Assembly: GCF_905147045.1 (NCBI RefSeq)
Contig: NC_065918.1
Location: forward strand, 2,418,001-2,482,000
Length of the DNA stretch: 64,000 nucleotides
Direction: 5' to 3'
From: Nymphalis io
Lineage: Eukaryota; Arthropoda; Insecta; Lepidoptera; Nymphalidae
Shown: in pieces, positions 45,870 through 55,196 of the stretch
How positions within the stretch are numbered: the stretch's first letter is position 1
Layout: the number at the start of each line of letters is the position of its first letter
Position numbers and translations under genes: made by a program
Notes under the pieces: generated by a model
The model's database searches: none
What the model was told of the DNA's origin: nothing
What the model saw: the letters and a program-made list of their open reading frames with translations, nothing else

Positions 45870-46110
45870 TAACAGACTGCTAGTTGAAACTCAAGCAAGA
45901 GCTGCGGAATTTTCACGTGCTTAATTTGCTTTTAATTATAAACGAACATAACGTGTTAGGCGTTGAAGGAAAACATCGAGAGGAAAGTTGCACGTATCGA
46001 TTGAAAATCTGTAACATTTGTATTCTCCAGTGGGGCATTATGGTGGGTTAAGTTCCAACCCTTCTTCGTAAAAGGAAAAAAGGAGGTCTTAGTCATTAAG
46101 TGATCACTGT
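45870..46110 (+). repeat. Diverged SINE-A
   Basis: 'gaattttcacgtgcttaatt', 'gaaggaaaacatcgagagga' and 'attctccagtggggcattat', then 'aaggaggtcttagtcatta', follow SINE-A order; the tRNA head is unrecognisable. Confidence 0.6.
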
Positions 46111-46404
46111 TTTCAAAGACAAGATAATATATCATCGATATGAATGATTTGTTTCCGGTACTGCAAATATATTTGAATCGTTTAAATTAGGTAATTAATT
46201 AATTTGAAACTGTTTCAACACAAACATTAAATTAAATTTCTAATTACTTTAAAATTTAAATTTCTAATATTTGACATCATTTTAATTTAACTATTTATTG
46301 AAACATATTATTATATGTTTAGTAGTTTTTTTAAGTTAATTACTCGTTTAAAAAAAATGACATTGAGTACAAGTAACATAAGCTATTGAATTGTATAATA
46401 TATA

Positions 46405-46600
46405 TAAAATGGCGCAATGGTTCACATGAATCTTAACCGATGGTTGCGGTTTCAAACCTAGGCAAACATTATAGAATTTTGATGTGCTTAATTTTGGTTT
46501 ACCTTCAACTCGACGGCGAAGATAAATATCGGAAGAAAACCTGCATGTTGGATGTAAATCTGTCATATGTTTATCTACCACACCAGCACTCAATAGGTAA
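46405..46600 (+). repeat. SINE-A, 5' two thirds
   Basis: It starts in a tRNA-like head ('tggcgcaatggttcacatga', 'gcggtttcaaacctaggc') and runs to 'taccacaccagcactcaata', then breaks. A scrap like SINE-B head sequence ('gatacccacccagacatgtc') follows at 46620. Confidence 0.65.
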
Positions 46601-46929
46601 CAAGTTAATATTATTGGTCGATACCCACCCAGACATGTCAGGACAAAACCCACTTAAAAAGTACAAAAACTTATTGAAAACGAATCCAAAACGAAGTTTT
46701 TGGTCAAAAGTTTGATGAAATAAAAGAAACGATTGAAACAGACCAATTTTGCCCATTTCATTGTGTCGAACCGAAAGAAAAAAGAAAAAGAATGACAAGC
46801 CGCGAGCCGGAATCGACAGCATACAAGAACGCGGTACTGTAGCGATACATGTGGGAGCTTAACCAACTAACTGGGGGCATTTGGCATTTCAAAACATTAT
46901 TAATTCTTGAAGCTACCCAATAATGCTGT

Positions 46930-46990
46930 TAAATTTATGTACCTATACCGCCGAGCATGAGATGAATAATATTAAACTCAAATTAAACAC
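46930..46990 (-). repeat. SINE-A fragment
   Basis: 'accgccgagcatgagatgaa' then 'actcaaattaaacac' equals the middle of SINE-A in antisense, directly joined to a family-G repeat. Confidence 0.42.
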
Positions 46991-47130
46991 TGAGTTTCTT
47001 GTTGGTCAAATCTAGATCTGGAACCGGTGGTAGCTTCACATTCAATTTAATAAAGTAAAATGACAATTCCAAAGTGTTACGAGCCTACTTGAATAGAGAA
47101 TTATTTGATTTGATTAGATTTGAAAAATGA
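46985..47130 (+). repeat. Dispersed repeat family G
   Basis: 'tgagtttcttgttggtcaaa' and 'ggaaccggtggtagcttcac', then 'gagcctacttgaatagagaa'. Related copies at 54718 and 62303 share the 'gagtttcttgccggttct'-like start and 'cggtggtagcttta'-like core. It resembles the 3' end of a widespread lepidopteran element whose class I cannot name. Confidence 0.55.
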
Positions 47131-47312
47131 AAATTCTGGTTCTTGCCTTAAACGCAGTTCACGGTAGTTGGACAACGGCGAGTCCCACTTACTCCCCCAC
47201 TGTTCCTGTGGGGGAAAATCGTAATGCGTTTTTCCAGCGTTAAAAATAGGGTTGAATGCGGAATCATCGGTAATCGATCGGCCTTCTAACCACTGGGCCA
47301 TCACGGCTATTG
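47100..47312 (-). repeat. Chimeric SINE: SINE-A-type head, foreign body
   Basis: The minus strand begins 'gccgtgatggcccagtggtt', the SINE-A/tRNA head, with a weak box B. It then continues into a GC-rich body ('cccccacaggaacagtgggg', 'gactcgccgttgtccaacta') absent from the other copies, and ends in 'ccagaattttcatttttc'. The 67-codon frame is a by-product. Confidence 0.45.
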
Positions 47313-47559
47313 GTATATTTATGAAACATAAAATATACGAGGAACTTGTATTGTGTTCGTAGCTACTAACCTATATCTGACATTCAATAATCTAGTCACC
47401 TAATGGTAACAGCACATGACTTTGTATCCTTAAGCAAGTGAGCTAAAGCAGCCAGAGTGTGACACGCATGTTATTTTCATTGTAACAAATTGATTTATAT
47501 CTTTTAATATTTTAGTCACCTGCTATTGTTATTTGTTACTTCGTTACTGTAACTAATCA

Positions 47560-47800
47560 AATTCATCTCGTGCTCGGAAATCACCGCGAGAAAACCTTAA
47601 TATATTCCACCATTCTCATAATTTAATACAGCATTCCGACGGGAAGGAATCTAGCGTAAGTTCATCGGCTTTGATTATACTGTACTATACTCTCCCACTC
47701 TCTGGATCCGATGACACGGCATTATTAGTCGGAAACCGTTTGCAGATCAATATGTTTAATTCGTGCTTAGCGGCGAAGGAAACGTTGTAAAGCTTCAAAG
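47560..47800 (+). repeat. Two decayed SINE-A fragments
   Basis: 'aattcatctcgtgctcggaa' (47563) and 'taattcgtgcttagcggcga' (47758) are both the same SINE-A landmark. So two remnants lie head to tail about 195 bases apart, or an old internal duplication occurred. Confidence 0.4.
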
Positions 47801-48719
47801 ATGTTGCTTTAAAGAAGAAGAGAAAATTAACTATAATACTTATTTTACTGAGTAATTTTTAAGTCGTGTGACAGCACGATATTGAATTATGTGTTGTTTG
47901 TTTTGTGTTAAAATATTATAGGAATGGAAGTAAACAATAGATAATAGTAGAGTGGGCGACAAAAGGACTATTGTTTCAAATTCAGTAACAAGATAATGTT
48001 TTAATGGAAAGGTTGTAGGTCGAGTGCTTGTAATTATACATTAATAGACGGCTCCACATAGCCAACGTGGGATTATATATCAAATGATGTTGATGTTATT
48101 GCTAAGTTTTCCTGTAGAAAATAAATCGAGAAGTAAAAATTAATCAAAGAAACGTTTGGTTTCTTTTCATGTATGAATGTATAAGCTTTTTCAGTATCCA
48201 TGGTTCGTTTTATTAAAAACGAAATAATTACAAGCTTTCAATATTTAAGCGAGCGAATCGATAATTTCAAAGCGATTGGAAATATAATTGAAAAAATAAC
48301 AGTTGCTTTCTTGCTACTCTAGCTTACTTAACTGCAGTCTCAACAATTATTGAGAACATTTTACAGGGATTAACTAGAACGAAGTATGATTTTTACGGGC
48401 TTGAAATACAATTATGTTTATAAACTTTTGCACTTTTAATGTTTGATTTTTTCATTTCAAAGAAACAATTTCAGTTAAATGATATATGTTATTAATAACT
48501 AATTTTCGCTTGCGGCTTTGGGAAGGCATTGCTGTTAGGTGTAAAAAGTAGTCCATCTCCCTCCTAAGTTCAAAGTCTCTCTTCGGTTCTTGCATATAAG
48601 GTTCGAATATCTGAAATTTGGATTTTAACACCTAACCTTTTGTCTGTTCTTGATTGTGCTTCTCCATTTTTATTACCTGGAATGATGTTTCATGAATCCT
48701 GTTTCAAGTTATATATTAT
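47801..48719. other. AT-rich interval, nothing recognised
   Basis: No repeat or coding signal was found before the intact SINE-A at 48731. Confidence 0.5.
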
Positions 48720-49053
48720 ATAAGAAACATCGTAATCGTAACAGCCTATGAATGTCCCACTGCTGTGCTAAGGCCTCCTCTCCCTTTTTGACGAGAAGGT
48801 TTGGAGCTTATTCCACCACGCTGCTCCAGTGCGGGTTGGTGGAATACACATGTGGCAGAATTTCAGTGAAATTAGACACATGCAGGTATCCTCACGATGT
48901 TTTCCTTCACCGTAAAGCACGAGATGAATTATAATTACAAATTAAGCACATTAAAATTCAGTGATGCTTGCCCGGGTTTGAACCCACGATCATCGGTTAA
49001 GATTGACGCGTTCTTACCACTAGGTCATCTCAGTTTTATAGAATAAGAAACAT
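48720..49053 (-). mobile_element. SINE-A, intact copy with target duplication
   Basis: The element (about 48731-49042) is flanked by 11-bp direct repeats 'ataagaaacat' (48720-48730 and 49043-49053). Sense strand: tRNA-like head (gatgacctagtggtaagaa), box-B region (gggttcaaacccgggcaag), body with 'cttaatttgtaattataatt', then tail 'gcagtgggacattcataggc' and 'tgttacgatta'. The frame at 48752-48934 (+) runs through the complement of the SINE body and is not a gene. Confidence 0.92.
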
Positions 49054-50054
49054 ATACATCAAATATTAATCAAAGGATTTATAGGAAAGCGTTTTTAACT
49101 TTACGTCAAGAAAATCTAGAACTCAAATTTCGTTTGACTAGACTTTGTAGTAAAAAAAAACGGTAGTATTAATATTTTGTCCTCCCTACAACAATTTTTC
49201 AAATATATTGCTAAAAACCTTTTAGGTGGAAGTGCTGACAGCATAAGGATTTCATATTAGATATATTTACAGCCTGCGGGACTTAAAGTCAACAAGGAGT
49301 CGACTTACTTATTGACATACTATCTTTTCACTCCTTTAGGTTTATTTTTGTAAAGTAAATGTCATTGTAATGTAAAGAACATTTTCGCCAAGTGTTATAT
49401 TTTAACGTTAAATAAACATAGGACCGAGGAAATGTTGACATAAATAAAAATACATTCAACCTATTTAGTTAGTTAATTGTTAAATAATATAATAAAATAC
49501 AAAATGTGTAACGTTTATGCAATCATTTTAAGCCGATATGAAACAACGGTACGTAACATTAATGAAAAAAAATATCGTGATCAATTTTTGCGAAGATGAC
49601 CAAGTCATCACATATAGACTGGAGCCCTCAAAATAAATGTAGTGTGGCAGTATCATAGCGTGACGAATATCGGAATGATCAAAGTTTAAGACAAGTATGC
49701 GGCCATTCTGGCATTAATCGATAATTTTAGAATTACGTTGTCATGCATTTACCGGGATAAAAAGCCTTTAGCAATTTCCAACTCCTAAATAATCTATATT
49801 CAGAATCACGATTATCAGTTATTTCGTTGCGGCGTGATATGACGAACAAACAATCACACTTTCACAAGCCCTCAATAATTTCACATAAGTAAAATAATTA
49901 AGTATTGTAAACAGTTATTATTTTTCTTCAATTATATTATTAAATGTAATCGATTGTTGCAGAGTACATTGTAAGAAAAATACTTATAATACCAACTGCG
50001 ATACTTTGTATTGCTTTGTTCAAGTTTGAAGTGTGTGAGCGAGTGTCACATTAT
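49054..50054. other. AT-rich interval, nothing recognised
   Basis: No coding or repeat signal beyond a scrap of 'acagcctgcgggac' at 49270 that might be SINE-A. Confidence 0.45.
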
Positions 50055-50292
50055 CACATATTCTGCCGCTAAGCATCGATACTTAGTTTCGTTGCGTTCC
50101 GGTTTGAAGGATGAGTGAGGCAGTGTTACTACTACCTTGTGCAAGGGACATAACATTTCAGTTCCCAAGGTTGGTGTTGCATTGGCGATGTAAGAAATGG
50201 TTATTATTTCTTATCTCACCAATGTCGCCAATGAGCGGTGGTGACCACTTACCATGAGATTGTTCATTTGCTCATCCGCCTACCTACAACAA
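50055..50292 (+). repeat. SINE-B, head missing
   Basis: From 'attctgccgctaagcatcga' through 'gttgcgttccggtttgaagg' and 'ggtggtgaccacttaccatg' to 'gctcatccgcctacctacaa' and an A-rich end. Confidence 0.77.
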
Positions 50293-50405
50293 AAAAGTCA
50301 CAAGGGCCATAACATCTTATTTCCAATGGTTGATACATTAACAAAGTAAGAAACGGTTAATATTTCTATTTCTACGTGTCATCGGGTGGGCCATTTAACC
50401 TCTGA
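50293..50405 (+). repeat. Second, partial SINE-B directly downstream
   Basis: 'cacaagggccataacatctt', 'aatggttgatacattaacaa' and 'catcgggtgggccatttaac' repeat the middle-to-tail part of SINE-B immediately after the first copy's A-rich end. Confidence 0.57.
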
Positions 50406-51237
50406 ATTCGCATTTTAAATGAAAACCTATAAATGAGTTATAGTTACTGAGCATGTATAATCGAGTAAACACTGCCTGGTTCTTTTTAGTAGGTATCAAG
50501 ATTCCCATACTGTTCTAGTTTGGCGTTTAATTTGGCGTTATTGGTGCGTACATAGCAAAATGTATCTATGTATAATAAAATACAGTAAATAATTATAAAA
50601 TATTTGATTGAAATATTTTTTATGACGCAATATTAAAATAACTATCATGATATAAATTAATTATCGATCACTGTTTATTTTATTATTACTTTATTAGGTG
50701 ACTTTGATTTTGTGCTTTATGTTTAACAAAGTTCTGGTATTAAATGATTTAAGAGGCACGAAAAATAAAATCACAAATAATGAAATTTGTTGAAATATTA
50801 AAAAATATAAATTTATTAAAAAGCGAGTAATACTCCTAGTTTGGTTAATTTAATAATCATATCTATAAATACTAAACACAAAATAACATTGTTTTGTAGT
50901 TTTGTGCTTTGAAATATAAAATACATATAATAATAATTAAAGAAACCCTTTGCTAATAAATAATGTGTACAATAGATAATTGGTTCTATGAGTTTCATAC
51001 GGCTTCCCAGTAATAAAGGGGCTTTCAGAAGTGACCGAACTAACTTGATCTACATGCTCTCATAGCAATTTGCTTGTCCTGCAAAACTTTTGTATTTTAA
51101 GCATTTCTGATACATAATTTAAACTTGCGACAACTTCAGACAGACGCTATAGTACATGTTTTAACAAGTAATGTCATTAAGTCCGTTCAACTGAAGAACA
51201 TCAATATTTAAAGCCACTATATTATGTATACACTTAC
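50406..51237. other. AT-rich interval, nothing recognised
   Basis: If the exon at 51238 is real, this is the start of its first intron on the minus strand. No other signal. Confidence 0.45.
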
Positions 51238-51356
51238 TGTCTCAAACAAACGGCCGTTCTCGAACTGAGCTGGTCACGCTAGCTTTGACGGCCGACGAAG
51301 ACAGCCATATTGAAGCCTTATTTGCATAATGTTTCAGTTTTCGCTACTATAAATAG
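51238..51356 (-). promoter_or_regulatory. Candidate promoter and first exon with strong donor
   Basis: A GC-rich block (51241-51317) ends on the minus strand in GAGACA followed by gtaagtgt, a near-perfect donor. Upstream on the same strand are an octamer-like 'atgcaaat' and the TATA-like 'ctatttatag' (51347-51356); on the plus strand that same site reads ctataaatag, a perfect TATA box. The initiator-like 'ctcagttcgag' lies inside the block. The exon has an ATG, but its frame stops after 9 codons, so it would be mostly untranslated. It could be a distal first exon of the minus-strand gene at 5.6 kb, the start of an unknown gene, or part of a divergent promoter. Confidence 0.35.
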
Positions 51357-51569
51357 ACAAGAGAACCAAGCAGTAGGCTTAAAGTTATTTGTAAAAAGTT
51401 TCCATAAACTAATAAAATTGCTAAGCGCCTTCAACACTTCAAACAAAGCGGGTTAAAGTTTTATCTTGTTTTAAAGGCATTAAGCTGCTCAAGACCATCA
51501 ATACTGACTAAAGAGATAAGAATGAAAAAACTCCGCCTCGATAATTTTTACGTTCACGTTTCAGCAATT

Positions 51570-52085
51570 TTTTTTACCATTTATTGGCCAGCGTTTGACC
51601 GTTGACTTGCCTGACGTAAAGCATCGAGACGGTCTAAGATGTAGCACGCTTGCCTAGATTATACCTGTTTACTCTGGATTTTAAGACACCAATGTTTTAC
51701 TTATCAGGAAATACAGACTCAGGCAAAGTATTCCACAGTTTTGCAGTGCGAATGATAAAGGTAGATTCGAAGCGCTTCGGAAATTCCCCGCCTACGTAAG
51801 GCGGGGAATTTGCGCTGTGTACCTATGGCGCTTTGGTCGCGTCTATTTGCCGTTCGATAGTAAAAGGAGGCGGCCGGAGTTAACTCATGTAATTCCTGAA
51901 AATAAATAATAATTAATAACTTCCTTCCTGTTAAGTGTAAAAATAAAAAATAAAAATCTTCACTTATGAAAAATACTTGGAGCCGGTTGCATCCCTCCAA
52001 TGCATATAAATGAATAAACATGTGGCTTGTGGCGTTAGATCTCGTTTCCCACCGAGGTTGAGATGTATATAAAAACGAATTGATT
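51570..52085 (-). pseudogene. Decayed LINE fragment, reverse-transcriptase C-terminus and 3' UTR
   Basis: Minus strand: ELTPAASFYYRTANRRDQSA, then after a frameshift RTAKLWNTLPESVFPDK, a stop, and IGVLKSRVNRYNLGKRATS with a stop. The 'LWN.LP' box followed by 'FK.RV.R.L' is the typical end of jockey/CR1/I-like LINE polyproteins. The 3' UTR follows and ends near a short A run (about 51570-51577). Upstream sequence to about 52085 (GGKRDLTPQATCLF) may belong to the same element. At least one frameshift and one stop make it inactive. It is similar in design to the LINE end at 42520. Confidence 0.62.
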
Positions 52086-52284
52086 GCATAAAAACTATCA
52101 ACGCAATCAGTAGATAAGTTTCATGTATTCTAGCTATCTTTATCTTGATCATCTTGTTCCTTTGAAACACAATATATATTACAACTAAAAGCAAACTCTT
52201 ATTCAACAGTAGCCCGCGGTTAAGAATTACAGCTCCTCACGGTTCTAATGTGATTCAAATCTAAACTAATATAATGAAGAGGAA

Positions 52285-52405
52285 TTATTAGATATTTTGT
52301 ATGATTGCTTGTAACGATCTAACTCAAAAACTACTCGATCGATTTCAATAACTCTTTCACCATTAGATAACTACATCTTTACCGAGCTTACAAATGCTAT
52401 ATTAT
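52285..52405 (+). repeat. Family H-like fragment
   Basis: 'aacgatctaactcaaaaact' and 'ctcgatcgatttcaataac' resemble the family's opening; the rest is diverged. Confidence 0.35.
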
Positions 52406-53497
52406 ATTTTAAAAAAAAATCAGAGATCGCTACCTAAAATGGAACAATGTAACCCAAGGTATCAAAATGATGGCTATAAATGTCATTATTTTGCGTGCGC
52501 TTCGAAAACTATTGACGATATATAAAATATCGTTCCATATATTAACAGTACTTATGATTGGTTATAAAAAATGTCCGCGATGGTATATACCTAACTATTA
52601 TAGTTAAGCCACAATGACATATTTGTTTAAATTATTTGGTTCAAATACGGGTGGAATCGAAAATTGGTGATATTGGTATCCTTATCCATTTTAATGGTTT
52701 GATAATTAAGTACGTGTAAATTCCACTTTAAATTATTCAGAACTTTTCGTTTAGAAGTTATGACACGGTAAGAAAAATGTCACGGTTTTAACAAACTGTA
52801 ACTGTCCTACGTTTAGTCTCGTGTCAAATACAATTTTTCGTACAATATTTACGTTAAATCAAACTCAAACTTATAAAACCTGCGACTTTTACATTGCTTG
52901 GCGGCCCTTAAGCTATTGCGTTGTTGGCGCTTGCTCGCTTGAGAATTTATTATTATAACATAATAGGAAACTTCAAGCTCCGCAGAGCACGATCGTACGT
53001 TTCAAAAAGGTATATGCTACATATGTAGTACGTATAGTAAATATACTATAATAATGTAATAAAAAGTTATTTAAAAAAACAAGGCTCCCTTTAAAATCTG
53101 GGAATACGCTTTAGGTAACGATTTAAAAAGGTTTTACTTTATACTAAATACAAAATTCACAACTTCGATAAAAATGTATATTCAATGGTCATAAAGAATT
53201 AAGTTTATAAAATACATGCTTTTTAAGCAAATAACCGTTCTTTTTTAACCAATGATTTACATCATGTACACCGAACTGTATCCCAGGACATACAGGTAAT
53301 CGTTGCACCCCAACTTGCATGGTCATAAATTATTTGCGGACGACCAAAGACACAACAGCGCCCGTTCTTGTTTCACCATAAAACAACGAATCCTTTCGCT
53401 TTCATGTTTCATGGCTTTTTGCATCGACGATGTAAATAAGGTATTTTATTTGGAAAATAAATATCATTTTTCGTCGTTATTTAATAAACAACAGTAA
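52406..53497. other. AT-rich interval, no supported gene
   Basis: A small GC-rich block at 52897-52950 ('gcttggcggcccttaagcta', 'gttggcgcttgctcgc') is unexplained. The frame at 53303-53497 has no recognised motif. Confidence 0.4.
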
Positions 53498-53690
53498 ATT
53501 AATGTCCTATGAATAGCCCACAGCTGGACAAAGGCTGACTCTTCTCTTAACTTGCAATTGTTTGCTGGTTTTACATTTGGCATATCAACTAACAAATGAA
53601 AGTTTCTTCAAAATGTTTTCCTTCAACGCAAACACTAGATTAAATAAATAGTTCTTAGCTGGTTTGCCTCGCGATCTTCGATTTAGGTTG
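53498..53690 (-). repeat. Decayed SINE-A
   Basis: 'aatgtcctatgaatagccca', 'aaatgttttccttcaacgca' and 'gctggtttgcctcgcgatct' keep SINE-A order. Confidence 0.5.
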
Positions 53691-54099
53691 AAGTGTTCAA
53701 AAAAAAATCAATTTGTTGCAATTGTTAAATACAAACACAACATATTAAAATAATTTTACTTACGAATAATACGAAATAAAAAATGCTAGTGGAAACCAAA
53801 CATGACATCAAATAGTGCTGAAATAATTTTTAAAATAGCTAAAGCACAGCGAACGTCGAAATACTTCGAAAGTTTGACGTGTTTTGCCGTCCTACTATTT
53901 AAAACGTTTAAAAGGTAAAAAAGCATAAAAAGTTTTTCATTCATGTGTATATTTTCACTTTCAGAAGTTTAACTGCTAATAAATTGAGTTGAAATCAATT
54001 ATAAACCGAATCCAACACTGATAAGTTAAAAGTGTAATTAAATCTGTATATATAACAGGGTCACAATCGAATGAGTCCCAGCAGATAACTGCGACTTTT
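53691..54099. other. AT-rich interval, nothing recognised
   Basis: Part of a 155-codon minus-strand frame (53976-54443) lies here. It runs into SINE-B sequence and is not called. Confidence 0.5.
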
Positions 54100-54180
54100 A
54101 CTAGGTGGTAGGGCTTTGTGCCTAACCGTATGAGAAGGTACCCTTTGATCACATATTCTACCACCAAACAGCAATTGGTG
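54100..54180 (+). repeat. SINE-B head fragment
   Basis: 'aggtggtagggctttgtgcc' to 'atattctaccaccaaacagc', truncated at its 3' side. Confidence 0.58.
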
Positions 54181-54717
54181 GAATTCCTGTAAAATTTAGG
54201 TATAATTGCGCAGTAGTTACTATATATTCCGCGATAAATTATAAGTAAGAAAAATTTATTGACCGAGAAAATGTAGACAGGCGACGACGAGACGACAAAA
54301 AGCAACGACGGCAAGGCTACAAACGAGATGGCTTGTCTATTAATTACCGCATCACGCGACACGTAAATTAATAGTATTGAGTTGTTAAATTTATATTTAA
54401 AATCTAACCTTATAAAATTGTTTGTACTAACTGATTTTCTCAACGCACAGCAAAAAAACTAGTCTCGGAAGTTCAAATTTGGAACATAGGTTTATTTGAT
54501 AAAATTGGCATACACTAATAAGGGATTTTTGGAAATTGAATTTTTAAAGGGGGAAGTAGAACTGGTATCTTTGTATGAAAGTTTTTGTTCTTAGAAGTTA
54601 TAAATATAAACATTTAAATCTTTATTTTAACCGTACAAAGTCGGGACGGGCATTAAGTTCGATTCGTTGATTCTTATAGGATATATAGATTAAATTATAT
54701 ATAAAATAAAAATATAA
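54181..54717. other. AT-rich interval, minor repeat scraps
   Basis: 'accgtacaaagtcgggacgg' at about 54631 resembles the terminal motif of family H. Nothing else was recognised. Confidence 0.4.
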
Positions 54718-54820
54718 CTATTGAGTTTCTTACCGATTCTCGTAGATACAATTTTCATTCCGATGGTGGCTTTACATTAAATTTAATCCTATACGTGGTC
54801 ATTCAAAAGTGCTTAAAATT
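54718..54820 (+). repeat. Dispersed repeat family G
   Basis: 'attgagtttcttaccgattc' and 'ccgatggtggctttacatta', then 'ggtcattcaaaagtgcttaa'. Same order as 46985 and 62303. Confidence 0.55.
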
Positions 54821-54863
54821 TTATTTATTTTCTTATTTTTATTTTACCTTATGCGACCAGTTT

Positions 54864-55195
54864 ATTATAGTACAGTATAACAGTAACAGCCTGTGAATGT
54901 CCCACTGCTGGACTAAGGCCTCCTCTCCCTTTTTGAGGAGAAGGTTTGGAGCTTATTCCACCACGATGCTCCAATGCGGGTTGGTGGAATTCACATGTGG
55001 CAGAATTTCAGTGAAATTAGACACATGCAGGTTTCCTCACGATGTTTTCCTTCACCGTCAAGCACGAGATGAATTATTATCACAAATTAAGCACGTAAAA
55101 ATTCAGTGGTGCTTGCCCGGGTTTGAACCCACGATCATCGGTTAAGATTCACGCGTTCTTTCCACTGGGCCATCTCGACTTTAGATTATAGTACA
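54864..55195 (-). mobile_element. SINE-A, intact, with target duplication
   Basis: The element (about 54875-55184) lies between direct repeats 'attatagtac' (54864-54873 and 55185-55194). Sense strand: head 'gtcgagatggcccagtgg', box B 'gtgggttcaaacccgggcaa', body 'cgtgcttaatttgtgataat' and tail 'gcagtgggacattcacaggc', 'tgttactgttatact'. It is the best reference copy here. The right-hand direct repeat was later the insertion point of the RTE at 55195-58350. The 82-codon frame at 54897-55145 (+) is antisense SINE sequence. Confidence 0.95.
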
Positions 55196-55196
55196 A

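Noticed and set aside
46348..46866. Several overlapping frames of 70-101 codons
   Set aside because: They overlap on both strands across SINE-A and SINE-B remnants; none has domain or splice support.
53976..54443. 155-codon minus-strand frame, one of the longest outside transposons
   Set aside because: Its middle is antisense SINE-B head sequence, and the rest has AT-driven codons with no motif.
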